From assembly GCF_014805685.1 (NCBI RefSeq), contig NC_060886.1, forward strand, positions 20,558,108 through 20,622,107: DNA of 64,000 nucleotides, read 5' to 3'. The translations under genes and the position numbers were made by a program. Under the pieces are notes generated by a model that was given only the letters and a program-made list of their open reading frames with translations, did no database searches and was not told the origin of the DNA. Source of the stretch: Silurus meridionalis. Taxonomy: Eukaryota; Chordata; Actinopteri; Siluriformes; Siluridae. Positions 43,670 to 56,105 of the stretch are shown piece after piece. Every line of letters begins with the position of its first letter. The stretch's first letter is position 1.

Positions 43670-44493
43670 AAAAATTATTTTGAATTTGATGGCTGCAACA
43701 TGTCCCAAAAAATCTAGGATGGTGCAGCAAAGTCTGTAAAAAGTATGTGTTATTTAAATGAAATATTTGTAGGAGAACTTTTCAACTAATTATGTTAATT
43801 GACAACAGGTCAGTAAGATGATTGGTTATAAATAATGTATCTTATAGAGACAGAGTCTATCAAAAGTAAAGATGGGCAGAGCTTCACCAATCTGTTAAAG
43901 ACTGTGTCTAAAATTGTGGAGCAATTTCAGAATAATGTTCCTAAACATGAATTTGCCAAACAGTTGAATACCTCATCATTCATACAATACATAATATCAT
44001 CAAAAGCTGCAAAGAATCAGGAGAAATCTTAAGAAACCTGGGAAAACAGTTCTGTGGTCAGACGATTTGAAATTTGTATTTCTTTTTGCGAGTCATGGAC
44101 ACCATGTCATCTGGACTAAAGAGGAGATGGAACATCTGACTTGTTATCAGAACACCCAGAACTTTTGCTACAATCAGCTACAATCCTGTGTCAGACACAT
44201 ATAAAACAACATAAGCCAAAACTTTAGCAACTGGTCTCCTCAGTTCTTAGATGTATACAGAAGACATGATACTACAAAGTAATAAATATGGCCCTGTCCC
44301 AACATTTTTTTGACCTGTTGCAGCCATCATATTCAAAAGAACCTTTTCCTTAAAATGTTTAGTTTAAACATTTAATATGGTTTATTTTGTTTCATTGTGA
44401 ATAGAATAGTGATTTATGAGCTTTGCAAATCATTGCATTCTGTTTTTATTTATGTTTACACAGTGTCCCATCTCTTTTGAAATTAGGGTTGTA
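43670..44493 (+). mobile_element. Internally deleted Tc1/mariner-like element
   Basis: A plus-strand remnant of a Tc1-type transposase begins with the helix-turn-helix part (43835-44032: KIVEQFQNNVPKHEFAKQLN, then SSFIQYIISSKAAK). It resumes near 44048 with the KTVLWSDESKF-like block as ACAGTTCTGTGGTCAGACG. The end TTTTGAAATTAGGGTTGTAC is typical of this fish family. Most of the catalytic region is deleted, and the left terminal repeat is too decayed to place exactly. Confidence 0.75.
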
Positions 44494-44568
44494 CTTTAAG
44501 AGTCAGTAATGAAACTTGGGTATTGCAAGTACCCATGGATGTACAACATGGGAATTGCAAGAAGTGCA

Positions 44569-44652
44569 ATTTACATTACATTTGCATCTGCATTACATTT
44601 AATCTCCTTAATGGGAGATTAAATGTAATGCAGATGCAAATGTAATGTAAAT
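44569..44652. repeat. Perfect 39-bp inverted repeat with 6-nt loop
   Basis: The left arm 44569-44607 and right arm 44614-44652 are exact reverse complements, separated by TTAATG. The arms are built of TTACATT/TGCATCTGCA motifs. Direct partial copies of the right arm continue to about 44680 (GTAGATGTAAATGTAATGCA). Confidence 0.97.
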
Positions 44653-45012
44653 GCGCATGTAGATGTAAATGTAATGCACATTCCTTTGAGTGTTCATATT
44701 CTAATATAATATTATCCAGATTTTAATAAGTTATGCAAAAAAAAAAATGTTGAATTGGAAAACTATCCACAAGTTTGTAGAATATTTATTAAAGTAATTC
44801 AAAAACCATTCAGAAACTTCTATTCTGTGTGTTTATCAACATATGCTACAGATCTGGTAGGCACTTTGATTAAAGACCACTGAAGTTTTTTTTTTACTTT
44901 TGTGTGAATGTGCAGATTACCCAGCGGCTGATATACTTTATACTTAATATTTTATATCTAGTATATTCCACAGAATTGAATGTAAAAGAAAATTGTACAA
45001 AAGTGTTCATTA

Positions 45013-47115
45013 AATTCTTCTTCTTCTTCTTTCGGCTTCTCCCATTAGGGGTCGCTCAGCGGATCATCCGTCTCCATATCCCCCTGTCCTCTACATCTGC
45101 CTCTTTCAACCCAACTACCTGCATGTCTTCCCTCACTATATCTATAAAGCTTCTCCTTGGCCTTTCATTTTTCCTCCTTCCTGGTGGCTCCACCCTCAGC
45201 ATTCTCCTACCAATATACCCCATGTTCCTCCTCTGCACGTCTAAAGCATCTCAATCGTGCCTCCCTCACCTTGTCTCCAAAACATCCTACATGCGCTGTC
45301 CCTCTGATAAACTAATTTCTAATCCTGTTAATCATCGTCACTCTTAACGAAAACCTCACCATCTTCAGCTCTGCTACCTCCAGCTCCACCTCCTGTCTTT
45401 TACTCAATGTCACTGTCTCTAAACCATACAACATCGCAGGTCTCACCACTGTCCTATAAACTTTCCCTTTCACTCTTACAGATACCATTCTATCACAAAG
45501 CACTTCTGCCAAACTTCTCCAACCCACTCTACCCTGCCTGCACTCTTTTCTTCACTTCTCCAACACACTCTCCATTACTTTGCACTGTTGACCCCAGGTA
45601 CCTCAACTCCTCCACACATGTACTCTATCTTACTCCTACTGACTTTCATTCCCCTTCTCTCCAGCATGTTTCTCCAGCTCTCCACCTGCTACCTACTCTC
45701 ACAACAAATCACAATATCATCCGCAAACAACATAGTCCACGGAGACTCCTGTCTGACCTCGTCCATCAACCTGCCCATCACCATTGCAAACAGGAAAGGG
45801 CTCAGAGCTGATCCTTGATGCAGTCCAACCTTCACCTTGAACCAGTCTGTCGTTTCTTCTGCACACTTCACTGCTGTCACACTGTCCTCATACATGTCCT
45901 GCACCACCCTCACATACTTCTCTGACACACCTGACTTCATCATACGTTACCACAACTCCTCTCTCTGCACCCTGTCATACACTTTCTCTGAATCCAGAAA
46001 CACATGATACAACTCCTTCTGACCTTCTCTATACTTCTCAATCAACATTTTCAAAGCAAATAATGGGTCTGTGGTGCTCTTCCTAAGCATGAAACCATAC
46101 TGCTGCTCACAGATGGTCCCTTCTTCTCTCAGCCTGGCTTCCACTACTTTTTCCCATAACTTCATAGTGTGACTAATCAACTTAATTTCCCTGTAGTTAC
46201 TGCAGGTCTGCACATCTCCCTTATTCCTAAAAACCAGTACCAGCAAACTCCTTCTCCATTCCTCAGGCATCGACTTTTCATCCTCTTAAGCACTGCTCTC
46301 ACTCCCTCCTTAATAATCCTATCAAATTCCTTCTTCACCATCTCCACATCATCCAACCTTCTCTCTCTCTCAATTTCCTTGTTCATCAGCCGCTCAAAAT
46401 ACTCCCTTCATCCTCTCAACGCACTTTCATCATTAGTCAACACATTTTCACCTCCATCTTTTATTGCTCTAACTTGCAGCACATCCCTCCCAGCTCGGTC
46501 CCTCTGCCTGGCCAATCGGTATAAATCCTTTTCTCCTTCCTTAGTGTCCAACTTCACATACAGCTCCTCATATGCCTTTTCCTTGGCTTTTTCCACATCC
46601 CTCTTCACCTGCTGCCGCATCTCCTTGTACTCCTGCCTACTTTTCTCATCTCTCTGCCGAACCCAATTCTGTTTTGCCAATCTCTTTTTCCTTATGCTTT
46701 CCTACACTTCCTTATAACACCACCATGTCTCTTTGTCTTTCTTTCTATTTCCAGAAGTCACACCAAGTACCTTTCTAGCTGTCTCCTTTATCACTTCTGC
46801 AGTAGCAGAAGTAACAGTAGTCTCCAGCACCTCTTCACCACCACCGAGCCCCTGTCTGACCTCTTCCCTGAATCTCTCTCTACAGTCTTTCTCCTTTAGT
46901 TTACACTATCTTATTCTTTTTTCAGTCCTTACTCTCCTCCTCTTATTCGTCACCTCCAAAGCCATTCTACAGACCACCATCCGATGTTGTCTAGCTACAC
47001 TGTCCCCTGGCAAAACCTTACAGTCTCCAATCTCCTTCAGGTTGCATCTCCTACATAGAACATAGTCCACCTGTGTGCACCTTCCTCCACTCTTATACGT
47101 CACCCTATAATCCTC
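45013..47115 (-). mobile_element. Second RTE-like LINE copy, opposite orientation
   Basis: Read on the minus strand, it starts inside the endonuclease (near 47100: YKSGGRCTQVDYVLCRRCN and SVARQHRMVV). It passes a charged linker ([20 protein letters not shown]), then RT blocks ([54 protein letters not shown]), and finishes with YIGRRMLRVEPPGRRK and a GAA-rich tail. It is better preserved than the copy at 9888-12345 but still broken by stops and shifts. It is 5'-truncated. Confidence 0.88.
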
Positions 47116-47420
47116 CTTTTTAAAAAAAATAAGTATCAATAAATTTTGTATTAGTTTATTAAATTATTAGTAAATACAAAATGTAATTATTGTTTACATT
47201 TTGATTAGGAGTAGTAAAGGCATCACACCACCGTGTTTTTGATGCATTTTCTATAATGACACCCACATACACGTTTTTTGGTGTGAATTGCCTAATATTT
47301 GAAAACTGTTCAATAATATACAGAAATAAAGCTAAGAAATAAAACACATTCTGAAGTAAACATACTGATTGTTTTCTCTGTGTTCTAGCTGGAGTATAAT
47401 ACATACATATACATATATAC

Positions 47421-47462
47421 AACTGTATAATATACAGTAGGTCTGTATAATATACAGTAGGT
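47421..47462. repeat. Tandem duplication of a 20-bp palindromic unit
   Basis: CTGTATAATATACAGTAGGT occurs twice in a row, and each unit contains the palindrome CTGTATAATATACAG. Confidence 0.9.
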
Positions 47463-47464
47463 TT

Positions 47465-47757
47465 ACTGGCAGTGCTATTTTGTGTTTTGTGTATTTGTCC
47501 TACACTGTCTTGTGTTATCTTTGCACTGTCTATCTTGCAATGTTTGCACCAGCTTGCACACGATGCACTTTATGTGGCAAGGACGCTTACTAGTCCTTAG
47601 CGCTGTTTTTCTGTTATGTAGCTTTATGTTGTTTTATGTAGCACCAGGGTTCTGGAGGAACGTTGTCTCATTTTGTTCTGTACTGCGTCAGCTATAAATG
47701 GTTACAATGACAATAAAAGCTTCTTGACTTGACTTGACTTGACTTGACTTGCGTGTT
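47465..47757 (+). mobile_element. 3' fragment of a LINE with (ACTTG)n tail
   Basis: The block TTGTTCTGTACTGCGTCAGC, then GGTTACAATGACAATAAAAG, ends in five tandem ACTTG units. This is the usual 3' terminus of a fish non-LTR element. There is no coding part. Confidence 0.6.
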
Positions 47758-47821
47758 CAATCTGTGTGATACAGAGAGATAAAACAAGCATTTAAATTTG
47801 TAAAGTCTACCTCTATAAATA

Positions 47822-48736
47822 TACAGTGGAACCTGGTTATGTCGATGTCCTAGGGGGTCGCCAAAAAAGCATCGAGATAACCAATGATCGAGATAAACGA
47901 AAATCAAAATGGCGGCAATATATAACGTGCTTGAAATTTCTTTATGTACATGATGTGCGTTAATAAATGAGAATGTGCATGCACGTGTTTTTGAAGTTTT
48001 TTTTTTACACATCAGCGTTGCCGCGATTTGTTTGATGAAGGCATGCTATAAAAATACATACAGTACATGTTTATCTGTCAGGAATCCACCTGCCACGCCC
48101 CCTTCGGCCCCCTTCAGCGTGTCAGGTGCTTTCTCGGCCGCTTTCTCTGAAGCTCCCAGCTTCAATCGCGCACATATGGTGCTCGTTTAGCATCATCACC
48201 AGCTCCTATTTAAACTTCCACACTCTCACTGTCCGTTATTGTTGGTATATGTTGGTTCACGGCGGTCGTTGTTATCGCTCATGTGTATCCCGGTACGTGC
48301 CATTTCCACCGGCACTCTCTTAACGGCTGCTCTTTTCTTCCCAAAGCGCACCGCGGATTCCCCCCCGATCCTGCCGTTGTTCATTCTATGCTTTTGCTGC
48401 TCATCCCACGTTCCGCGCCGCCAAGCGGCTTCGCCTCCGTTCATCGCATAAAATTTAACAACAAAAGGCATATGTGCACTAACTAACAGCAGAGATTCAC
48501 CAGTATACAATACAACACCCGCGAGTTCTTCTGCGGCTGCACCGAGATAACCGATGTTAAATGGCAAATTTTTCCCCCCTTGTGCTCGAGATATCAGGGT
48601 TCGGCGACATAAAAGAATCGACATAACCGATAAAAAATGCTAAGACAAAGCGAGAATTTGCCGGTTCCACTTCAAAAACGTCGACTTAATAGGGTTGTCG
48701 AGATAACCGAGGTCGAGATAACCGGGTTCCACTGTA
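47822..48736. mobile_element. pogo/Tigger-like DNA element with TA duplication (911 bp)
   Basis: The ends CAGTGGAACCTGGTTATGTC and, inverted, CAGTGGAACCCGGTTATCTC form terminal repeats of about 22 bp, flanked by TA at 47822-47823 and 48735-48736. The motif CGAGATAACC and variants recur near both ends. The G+C-rich centre (48080-48440) carries no transposase I recognise, so the element is probably non-autonomous. The pogo/Tigger assignment rests on the end sequence and the TA target. Confidence 0.75.
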
Positions 48737-49574
48737 TATTTCTTTGAGAATTTTCCTCATTCATTCAGTTGTTTCTGTTGAACTTGGCTTACATACACAA
48801 ACTTCAAAAATGAATCTTTAGCTGACTCTTGTCATATTTTTATACTGTCTTTAGACTTTACACAATCAAATTGTATACATCTATGGCTTTATCTGAACTT
48901 AACAGCTGTTTAGTTGTACTTGGCTTAAATATCATCACACAATTTTGTGTTGTTATAAACATGGGAAAACTATTATAGTTTATTTATTTCCTCATTAGCT
49001 TAATGGCGGTTGCCTCCTTGCTAACTCTCTCCTGGGGCTATGCTTTAGGTACCACTACAGAATCTGCATTCATTAATGCAGGGCTTTGTCAAAGAACACT
49101 GTAACACAGACCAGATTCAGTGTTGCTGCCTTTTTGCTGATATGAGAGCTGTTTTACTGATATGACAAAAGCCACTTAGTGAGAGCTGCCTAATGATACA
49201 AGCATTTACCCAGCTACTTACGTCATATCGTTTGACTTTTTGTACCCTGCAAACAAGGTGTTGTTAGTAAGTAAGCTGTACCATCATGCACAGTGTGGCT
49301 AATACTGGGTATTACTGGATGAATTCTATTCTGATTACTTTTCTAAAACTCTGATGGCACTATGAGATGTTGGCAAAGCCGGTTTGGGCACATACAAGGT
49401 GTGTTATGGTAAATAGTGCAGTTTTTAGTGTACACAGTCTGAGCTCCATCACAGAGCGTGTGTGTTTGTGTGTGTGTAAGAGAGATACTTGTTTAAAATT
49501 GCTTGTTGGAAGAGCATTTCTTTTCCCCCTGATGATTACTGAGATCAAATCCTGAACAGATCCTTTCCAAAGCT

Positions 49575-49602
49575 TTATCTCACACTCTCTCTCTCTCTCT
49601 CT
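49575..49602. repeat. Short (CT)n run
   Basis: About 12 CT units between TCTCACA and CACACCC. Confidence 0.85.
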
Positions 49603-50459
49603 CACACACCCATGTTTCTCTGTTGAAAAATGACTGTTATCAACTCCATAAAACAGTCATTTATCAATCACAGAGATGCATGTTGGAGAAAAAACCTACA
49701 CGGTTGCTCCACTACACTAGTAAAGATTACTATAAGATTGAGATACACAAACATCCTAGATCACTGTCCTGTCCTTATTCCAAGCAAAAGTGGCAGTAGC
49801 TATAAAGAGCTTCACGAGAGAACCGGAATTACGTCAAATGGATTATGTATAAACACATTTGTCTGATAGAGCAGCCACATCTTTCCCTCTTTCACATACC
49901 CCTAATACGTAATACATAAGTGTGTGCAATCAGCTTCTTGTGTTTGTGTTGGTTACTGGGGAGGGGCCAGAACAGCAATAATCTCTATCTGCTAATCTCT
50001 CTACTGTTTACAGAGGGACAGAGAACAATGACAGAAGGAGAACTTCCTTTGCATTAGAGTAGATACCATGAGTAAAGTTGATTACACCAATACACTACTA
50101 CAGAACATCTGAACCAGCAATATGGTAGTTGTTGTGTTATAAGGAAAAACTAGCTAGTGGGTCAGGACTGGTGAGGACAGTATCCAGATACAGAACAACA
50201 GTTAGTGCCAAGTTTATGGCACCCAACATTAGATTTATAGCTGCACTTTACAGATTTTCACCTTCAGTTATTTTATAAGTAAGTGTAAATTGAAATGACC
50301 TTTACTCTCTCATGTCTTTCAGTGGCTCCAATTCAATGTCCTGCACGTTGTCAACTATACCTAGATACATGTGCCTAGAAAATATATCAGCACAGTAAAC
50401 AGAATTCAGTCACTATTACAAACGTTTTATTGATTGTTAAGTAAATGTCGCTGTTTTGG

Positions 50460-50710
50460 GTTTGCAGTGTATTCAGAGTCTATCCTGGATCACTAGGCGC
50501 TAGGTTGGGATACAACCTGGATGGAACGACAATCAGTCACAAGGAATTATGCACATAGAGTACATTCACATATAGGGGTTAGAGAAAAACAGTTCATACC
50601 AGTACTTTTTTTGGGGGGAAGGTATGAAAGAAACCAGATAACCCAGTGAAAACCTATGAAGACATCACAAAACCAAACACACCAGTAAGGTTAGAACACA
50701 GGTGTCAGAA
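50460..50710. repeat. Degenerate copy of a dispersed fish repeat
   Basis: The blocks TCAGAGTCTATCCTGGATCA, ACATAGAGTACATTCACATA and AACCCAGTGAAAACCTATGA belong to the same family as 29780-29990, more decayed. Confidence 0.5.
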
Positions 50711-50806
50711 AGAATGTAGGAGAATATTACAAATAATAGTTTCTCAGAGTTTACTGTGAGGCAACAGGTGGAATATGATATTTATATCACCTTTATTATA
50801 AATATA

Positions 50807-51873
50807 TACACTCACCGGGCACTTTATTAGGTACTCCTTTCTAGTACCGGGTTGGATCCCATTTTGCCTTCAGAACTGACTTAATCATCCATGATGCGAA
50901 TCTCCTGTTCCACCACATCCCAAAGGTGCTCTATTGGATTGAGATCTGGTGACTGTGGAGGCCATTTGAGTACAGTGAACTCATTGTCATGTTCAAGAAA
51001 CCAGTCTGAGATGATTCACGCTTTATGACATGGCGCGTTATCCTGTTGGAAGTAGGGTAAACTGTGGTCACAAAGGGATGGACATGGTCAGCAACAATAC
51101 TCAGGTAGGCTGTGGCATTGACACGATGCTTAATTGGTACTAATGGGCCAAGAAAATATCCCCCACACCATTACACCACCACCACCAGCCTGAAACGTTG
51201 ACACAAGGCAGGATGGATCCATGCTTTCATGTTGTTGACGCCAAATTCTGACCCTACCATCCGAATGTTGCAGCAGAAATCTAGACTCATCAGACCAGGC
51301 AACGTTTTTCCAATCTTCTATTGTCCAATTTTGGTGAGCCTGTGCGAACTGTAGCCTCAGTTTCCTGTTCTTAGCTGTCAGGAGTGGCACCCGGTGTGGT
51401 CTTCTGCTGCTGTAGCCCATCCGCCTCAAGGTTCGTTGTGTTGTGCGTTCAGAGATGCTTTTCTGCATACCTCAGTTGTAACGAGTGTTTTTTTAAGTTA
51501 CTGTTGCCTTTCTATCAGCTCGAACCAGTCTGGCCATTCTCCTCTGACCTCTGGCATCAACAAGGCATTTGCGCCCACAGAACTGCCGCTCCCTGGATAT
51601 TTTTTCTTTTTCGGACTATTCTCTGTAAACGCTAGAGATGGTTGTACGTGAAAATCCCAGTGGATCAGCAGTTTCTGAAATAAGCAGACCATGTTCAAAG
51701 TCACTTAAATCACCTTTCTTCCCCATTCTGACGCTCGGTTTGAACTGCAGCAGATCGTCTTGACCAGGTCTACATGCCTAAATGCATTGAGTTGCTGCCA
51801 TGTGATTGGCCGATTCGAAATTTGCGTTAACGAGCAGTTGGACAGGTGTACCTAATAGCGTGGCCAGTGAGTG

Positions 51874-51875
<2 letters not shown>
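50807..51875 (-). mobile_element. Tc1-like DNA transposon, nearly full length, defective
   Basis: The body is 50809-51873 with TA at each side and terminal repeats CACTCACCGGGCACTTTATT and, inverted, CACTCACTGGCCACGCTATT. The transposase reads on the minus strand. The longest intact piece (51468-51130) carries the HTH-to-catalytic region RRMGYSSRRPHRVPLLTAKN, the first catalytic Asp in AWSDESRFLL, and GGGGVMVWGIFSWP. The front half (51720-51480) and the back third (51125-50900) are present but shifted or with small deletions, so it cannot make a whole transposase. Confidence 0.9.

Positions 51876-51876
<1 letters not shown>

Positions 51877-51915
<39 letters not shown>
51877..51915. repeat. 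(AAT)n microsatellite
   Basis: About 13 ATA/TAA units directly after the right end of the Tc1-like element. Confidence 0.95.
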
Positions 51916-52910
51916 TTTACACACCAACCCCCAAACTTTCAATGAGCTACCACTTTCCACGTATACTTTTCCTGACTTCTGTAATAGCTGTGTATGCACA
52001 GTGGCACAGCATGTATAGTGTTAAATCAGAGACAACAAAGTCAGGCTTCTAATGTGTTGCCGTTCCTCTGTGTTCTATGTTTTCTCCCATTGTCCAAAAC
52101 AAGTAGGTAAACAAACTGCCCGGTAAATACATTTCCTATAGGTGCAAAATGAATTAATGAATAGTGATTTGATAAATGTAACACACTCAATGCTCTTCTT
52201 CGGTTGTTCTTAGTATGTCTAAAGGTTAAACGCAAACACTATTCCATGAGAATTCCCAATTTTCTCCAAAATAAGAGAACAGCAGTGAGTAACCACCTGA
52301 GACCCAGAGAGTATGATTTAGATCATAGTGAAACTCATTACATTAGTGCTCCCTTGCAGAAGCGCACACAAGGTTAGCAGTAATAGATTTATTTAGGATG
52401 ATTGCTTGTCTGGTCTTACAAGGTGACATAAATAATGAAGGATGTTTGAGGAAGTCGGAAATCACTGTGACCTACCAGTTTTTTCTTCTTCCCTATTTAG
52501 GGGATGGGGCCGAGGGAGGGATCAAGGGTTCAAGGTACCAAGAAATGGGAAGCGACTCGGACTGTATGATATTCACATGACGCTGCCTGTATGTAACACG
52601 AGCTTCCAGTCGGTCAAATAATCCAGGATCTTGTGGTCAGTGATCGAGTACGGGATGTAATCGAATCTTCGAGTACAGGATGCGATCACGTTTCATGGTG
52701 GACGGTTTGAAGGGATTGCCATTTTAACTTCTTTAAGTGTAAAGCTGTGATTTGTTCGACCTGGACAGATGTTCATCACACATCCATGCGAGAGACAAGC
52801 CTAGAAATGTCCACATGGGTTTTTGAGAAGACATGCGTGCTATTTCGAGAAGGGAAGGTTAACATCTGTGCAGCAGGAACAGCTGAGAGCGGCGCTTTAA
52901 CTCCAGCATA

Positions 52911-52970
52911 ATGAAGCTTTCAAAGTTTCACAGAGCTGCAATAGCGGCTCTCCTCACCTTCTGTACACCT
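52911..52970 (+). CDS. sctr: sctr exon 1: signal peptide
   Basis: The exon is 60 nt, leaving in phase 0 at donor GTGAGT. It reads [20 protein letters not shown], a basic start then a hydrophobic core. ATG at 52911 is the first in frame with the next exon. Confidence 0.85.
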
Positions 52971-54388
52971 GTGAGTTATTTATCATATTATGAAATTATT
53001 TTTCTGCAGTTTATTGAGTAATAATGCGTATTTAATGGCAAATATTGCAATGAAGTCCACAAGTAATCAGATGGTTTATAAATTGTCTGTATTATACAAC
53101 TTAGTAATTTTTTGACACCTTTTTAAGCAACTGTTTTGAGCAGCATTTATTAGGACATTGCTTTTAGTGTCGAATACCTTAAAACAACACGTTTTCTTTG
53201 TGGCTTCTTATTTGCAGCTTGGCCAGAGGTTATTGTATATGTTTAATATAATTCAATTAAAAATTACCTTCAACAACGAATACATAATCCAAAAACACTA
53301 CCCAAAACCTCTGAAACGAACAGTTACATTGTATGTGCAAGCCCACATTTATTGCATATAATATAACCAGGAAAATAAAATCAAATTATAATTGCGTCAC
53401 CACATCGTAACTTACACATGAAGAAACATTTATATAAATCTAGCTCGCCTCAAACATCTTGTATTAATTTTGCTATTATGAAATATGCACTTTTGTTGAA
53501 CAATTTCTACTATAATAATCTAATGAATATTTAATATTTCTTTATTTTTTTTACTTTTTATGTTTTTTTTTTTGTCTAATAGTTTGAATATGATATTTTC
53601 CCCTCATGGTTATTGATATACAAAGTTTGCGCTTGATTTTGCAAAACCAATATTTGCCCAGCTTTATATGTAATGTGGTAGCATCTAAAATATCTAACAT
53701 GTATTAAGCTAAAAAAACGCACACAAACATTTAAGACTGGATCCTTAGGGTCAGAAATTAGATTATTTTAAAAATTCATATTGAATGACTACCTAGCAGT
53801 CTAATATAAATGATTGTTTTTGTGTATGCAGGTAAAATCCATCCCTTTAGAGTGTGATCCAGAGTACATGTGGCTTCAGGAGGAGGAGAAGTGCAACAAC
53901 ATCATCCACCAAGAAAACATTACACACACTAACTCCACAGGTATTTCATACACACTTTTACATATGTGTGTATTAAATACTAAATACTTGAATGCATTAG
54001 TAAGGTGGATAAACAATACATTTTGAGTTATATTTTAAATATGTACAGTACACATATATGGTTAGCAAATATGCTAAATAAACACCATAATGCATTGTTA
54101 TGATATTAAACATGTACCCTCATTCACCCCAACCGGTTCCCATGCCCAACCTGAACATTGTCACTGAGTCAGTATTTCCTTAGACATTTACAGGATATTT
54201 AATTTCTGTTGCTGCATTTATTGTTGTTGAAATGCAATAATAAAAAATTAAATATCCTGTAAATTCTGCATAAATTTCATATTTAGACCTGCATAATTGT
54301 TACTAGGGCTGTCAGCAACCAGGCTTGTACACACACTATAAATACTGATCTGTCAGTGCATTGACATTAAAATAACACTAAAATGCAA

Positions 54389-54451
<63 letters not shown>

Positions 54452-56068
54452 CATCACATATATCATCCAAGACAGAGAGATCCACATTTATTTCAACCTG
54501 TGTGAAACACACTTACAATAACAAGCTGCCTGTGTATTCCTGCTATACATCAGAGAACCAAGATGTTACAGCAGTAGAGAGAATGGTTGAATCCTTAATG
54601 TCTGCTGTCTTAAAAGGAAAACATTCATCAGCATGTGAATGACTCCTCTGGGTTGATTGATACTGTGTGTTGTTGTGTATGTGTGTAGTTCCTGATTCCT
54701 TCTGACTGATTGTATCTTCTGGCTGGCTTACCCAATTACAGCTACTACACATGAGGAGACTATTTAGATTGCATTATCGGTTATCACATTATTGTATATG
54801 ATGCACATGTTTAGGGCTAAATATTAAAGTGAATAAAAAAGTTTCAGAGGAGTTTTGGAGATTCACTTGTAAGATATTTTTGGCTGATGTAGAGATATTT
54901 ATTTCCTGTAAGCATTATCGGCAAAAAACATTTTGTTTATTTCTCATCATTCTGAACAAAAACATAATGTTTTTTTTTTCATTATTAACCTATGAACTTT
55001 AAAAAGCAAAGCATGTCTGCCAAATGGTAAACATTCTGTGCTCATAATGTTCAAAGACAATTAATGCTAATGCAATCATCTCTCCTTATATAACCCCTGC
55101 AGGCTGCAGTGCATTATGGGATGATGTGAACTGCTGGCCTCATGCAAAGATTGGAGATGTGATTTCTCAAAAATGCCCAACCTTTCTAAGGGTCAAAGGT
55201 TAGTTTCTTGGTGCTTTTTCGTAATTAAAATAATTCAGCACAGATATGTTATTATAGATGATGTATGCATTTATCCAAATGAACAGGAAGTATAAGGAGA
55301 AATTGTACAGAGAATGGCTGGTCTGATCCGTTCCCACCGTATATGCTGGCCTGCGGATCTGAGAATGGCATAGTGCACCCTCCCTCAGAAATGGTATGAT
55401 TACCACAACCTCAGACATAATACTGGTTTAAAGTAATTTGGCAGCATTTTCAACCTAATCTTGATGTGTGGTGTACTAGCTTTGATTACTAGAGACAAGA
55501 ATTTCAACAAATTGATTTGTTCTGAAAACACTCATTCTTGTTAGTTGAAACTCGCGTATAGGGTTAAAATCTGTTCATTTTCATCAATATTTTTCCAGTT
55601 ATCTTCAGCAGACACAATATTCTGTCCTTTTTAATACTTTTAACAATGCACAAAGCAGCTTAACAGGAATAAACAGATTTATGAATACACATTTAAATTT
55701 CATAAATGTATCCCTAATCAACAAGCTAGAAGCAATAACGGCAAGGAACTCAATTAGATGTGTGAGGAAACCTGAGGGAAACTTACACAATAAGAAATTC
55801 ATCCTCATCTGTGTGGACATTCATTCATTATAGTTTAATCATTTCTGAAGTTATCAGCTGTTCACTGATGGTCACAGTAGCAAAACTGTCAAAAGTCCAA
55901 AGCCATCCTCATGGTAAGTTGTACCATCGTGGGAAATCTGTGTAGAGCCATCCTCAGCAGCAATGAAATAGGGCATCAGGGTGGATCCAGCAGTTCTGAA
56001 GAGCAGAATGGGACAGTATAGTACTTTAGTAGCAGGTTATGCTCAACAATGGGAGAAAGAGAGAGTGT

Positions 56069-56105
<37 letters not shown>

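Larger units (their letters stand above)
38721..52910. other. Intergenic region between divergent cobll1 and sctr
   Basis: The interval is occupied largely by mobile elements, listed separately. The stretches 38721-39600, 41650-42360, 42570-43660, 48740-50450 and 51920-52900 hold no gene that I can support. The last of these should contain the sctr promoter and 5' UTR. Confidence 0.65.

Noticed and set aside
48226..48624. 132-codon minus-strand frame in the pogo-like element
   Set aside because: No transposase motif (no DDE context, no CENP-B-type helix-turn-helix) and a composition that follows the CpG-rich core; probably chance.
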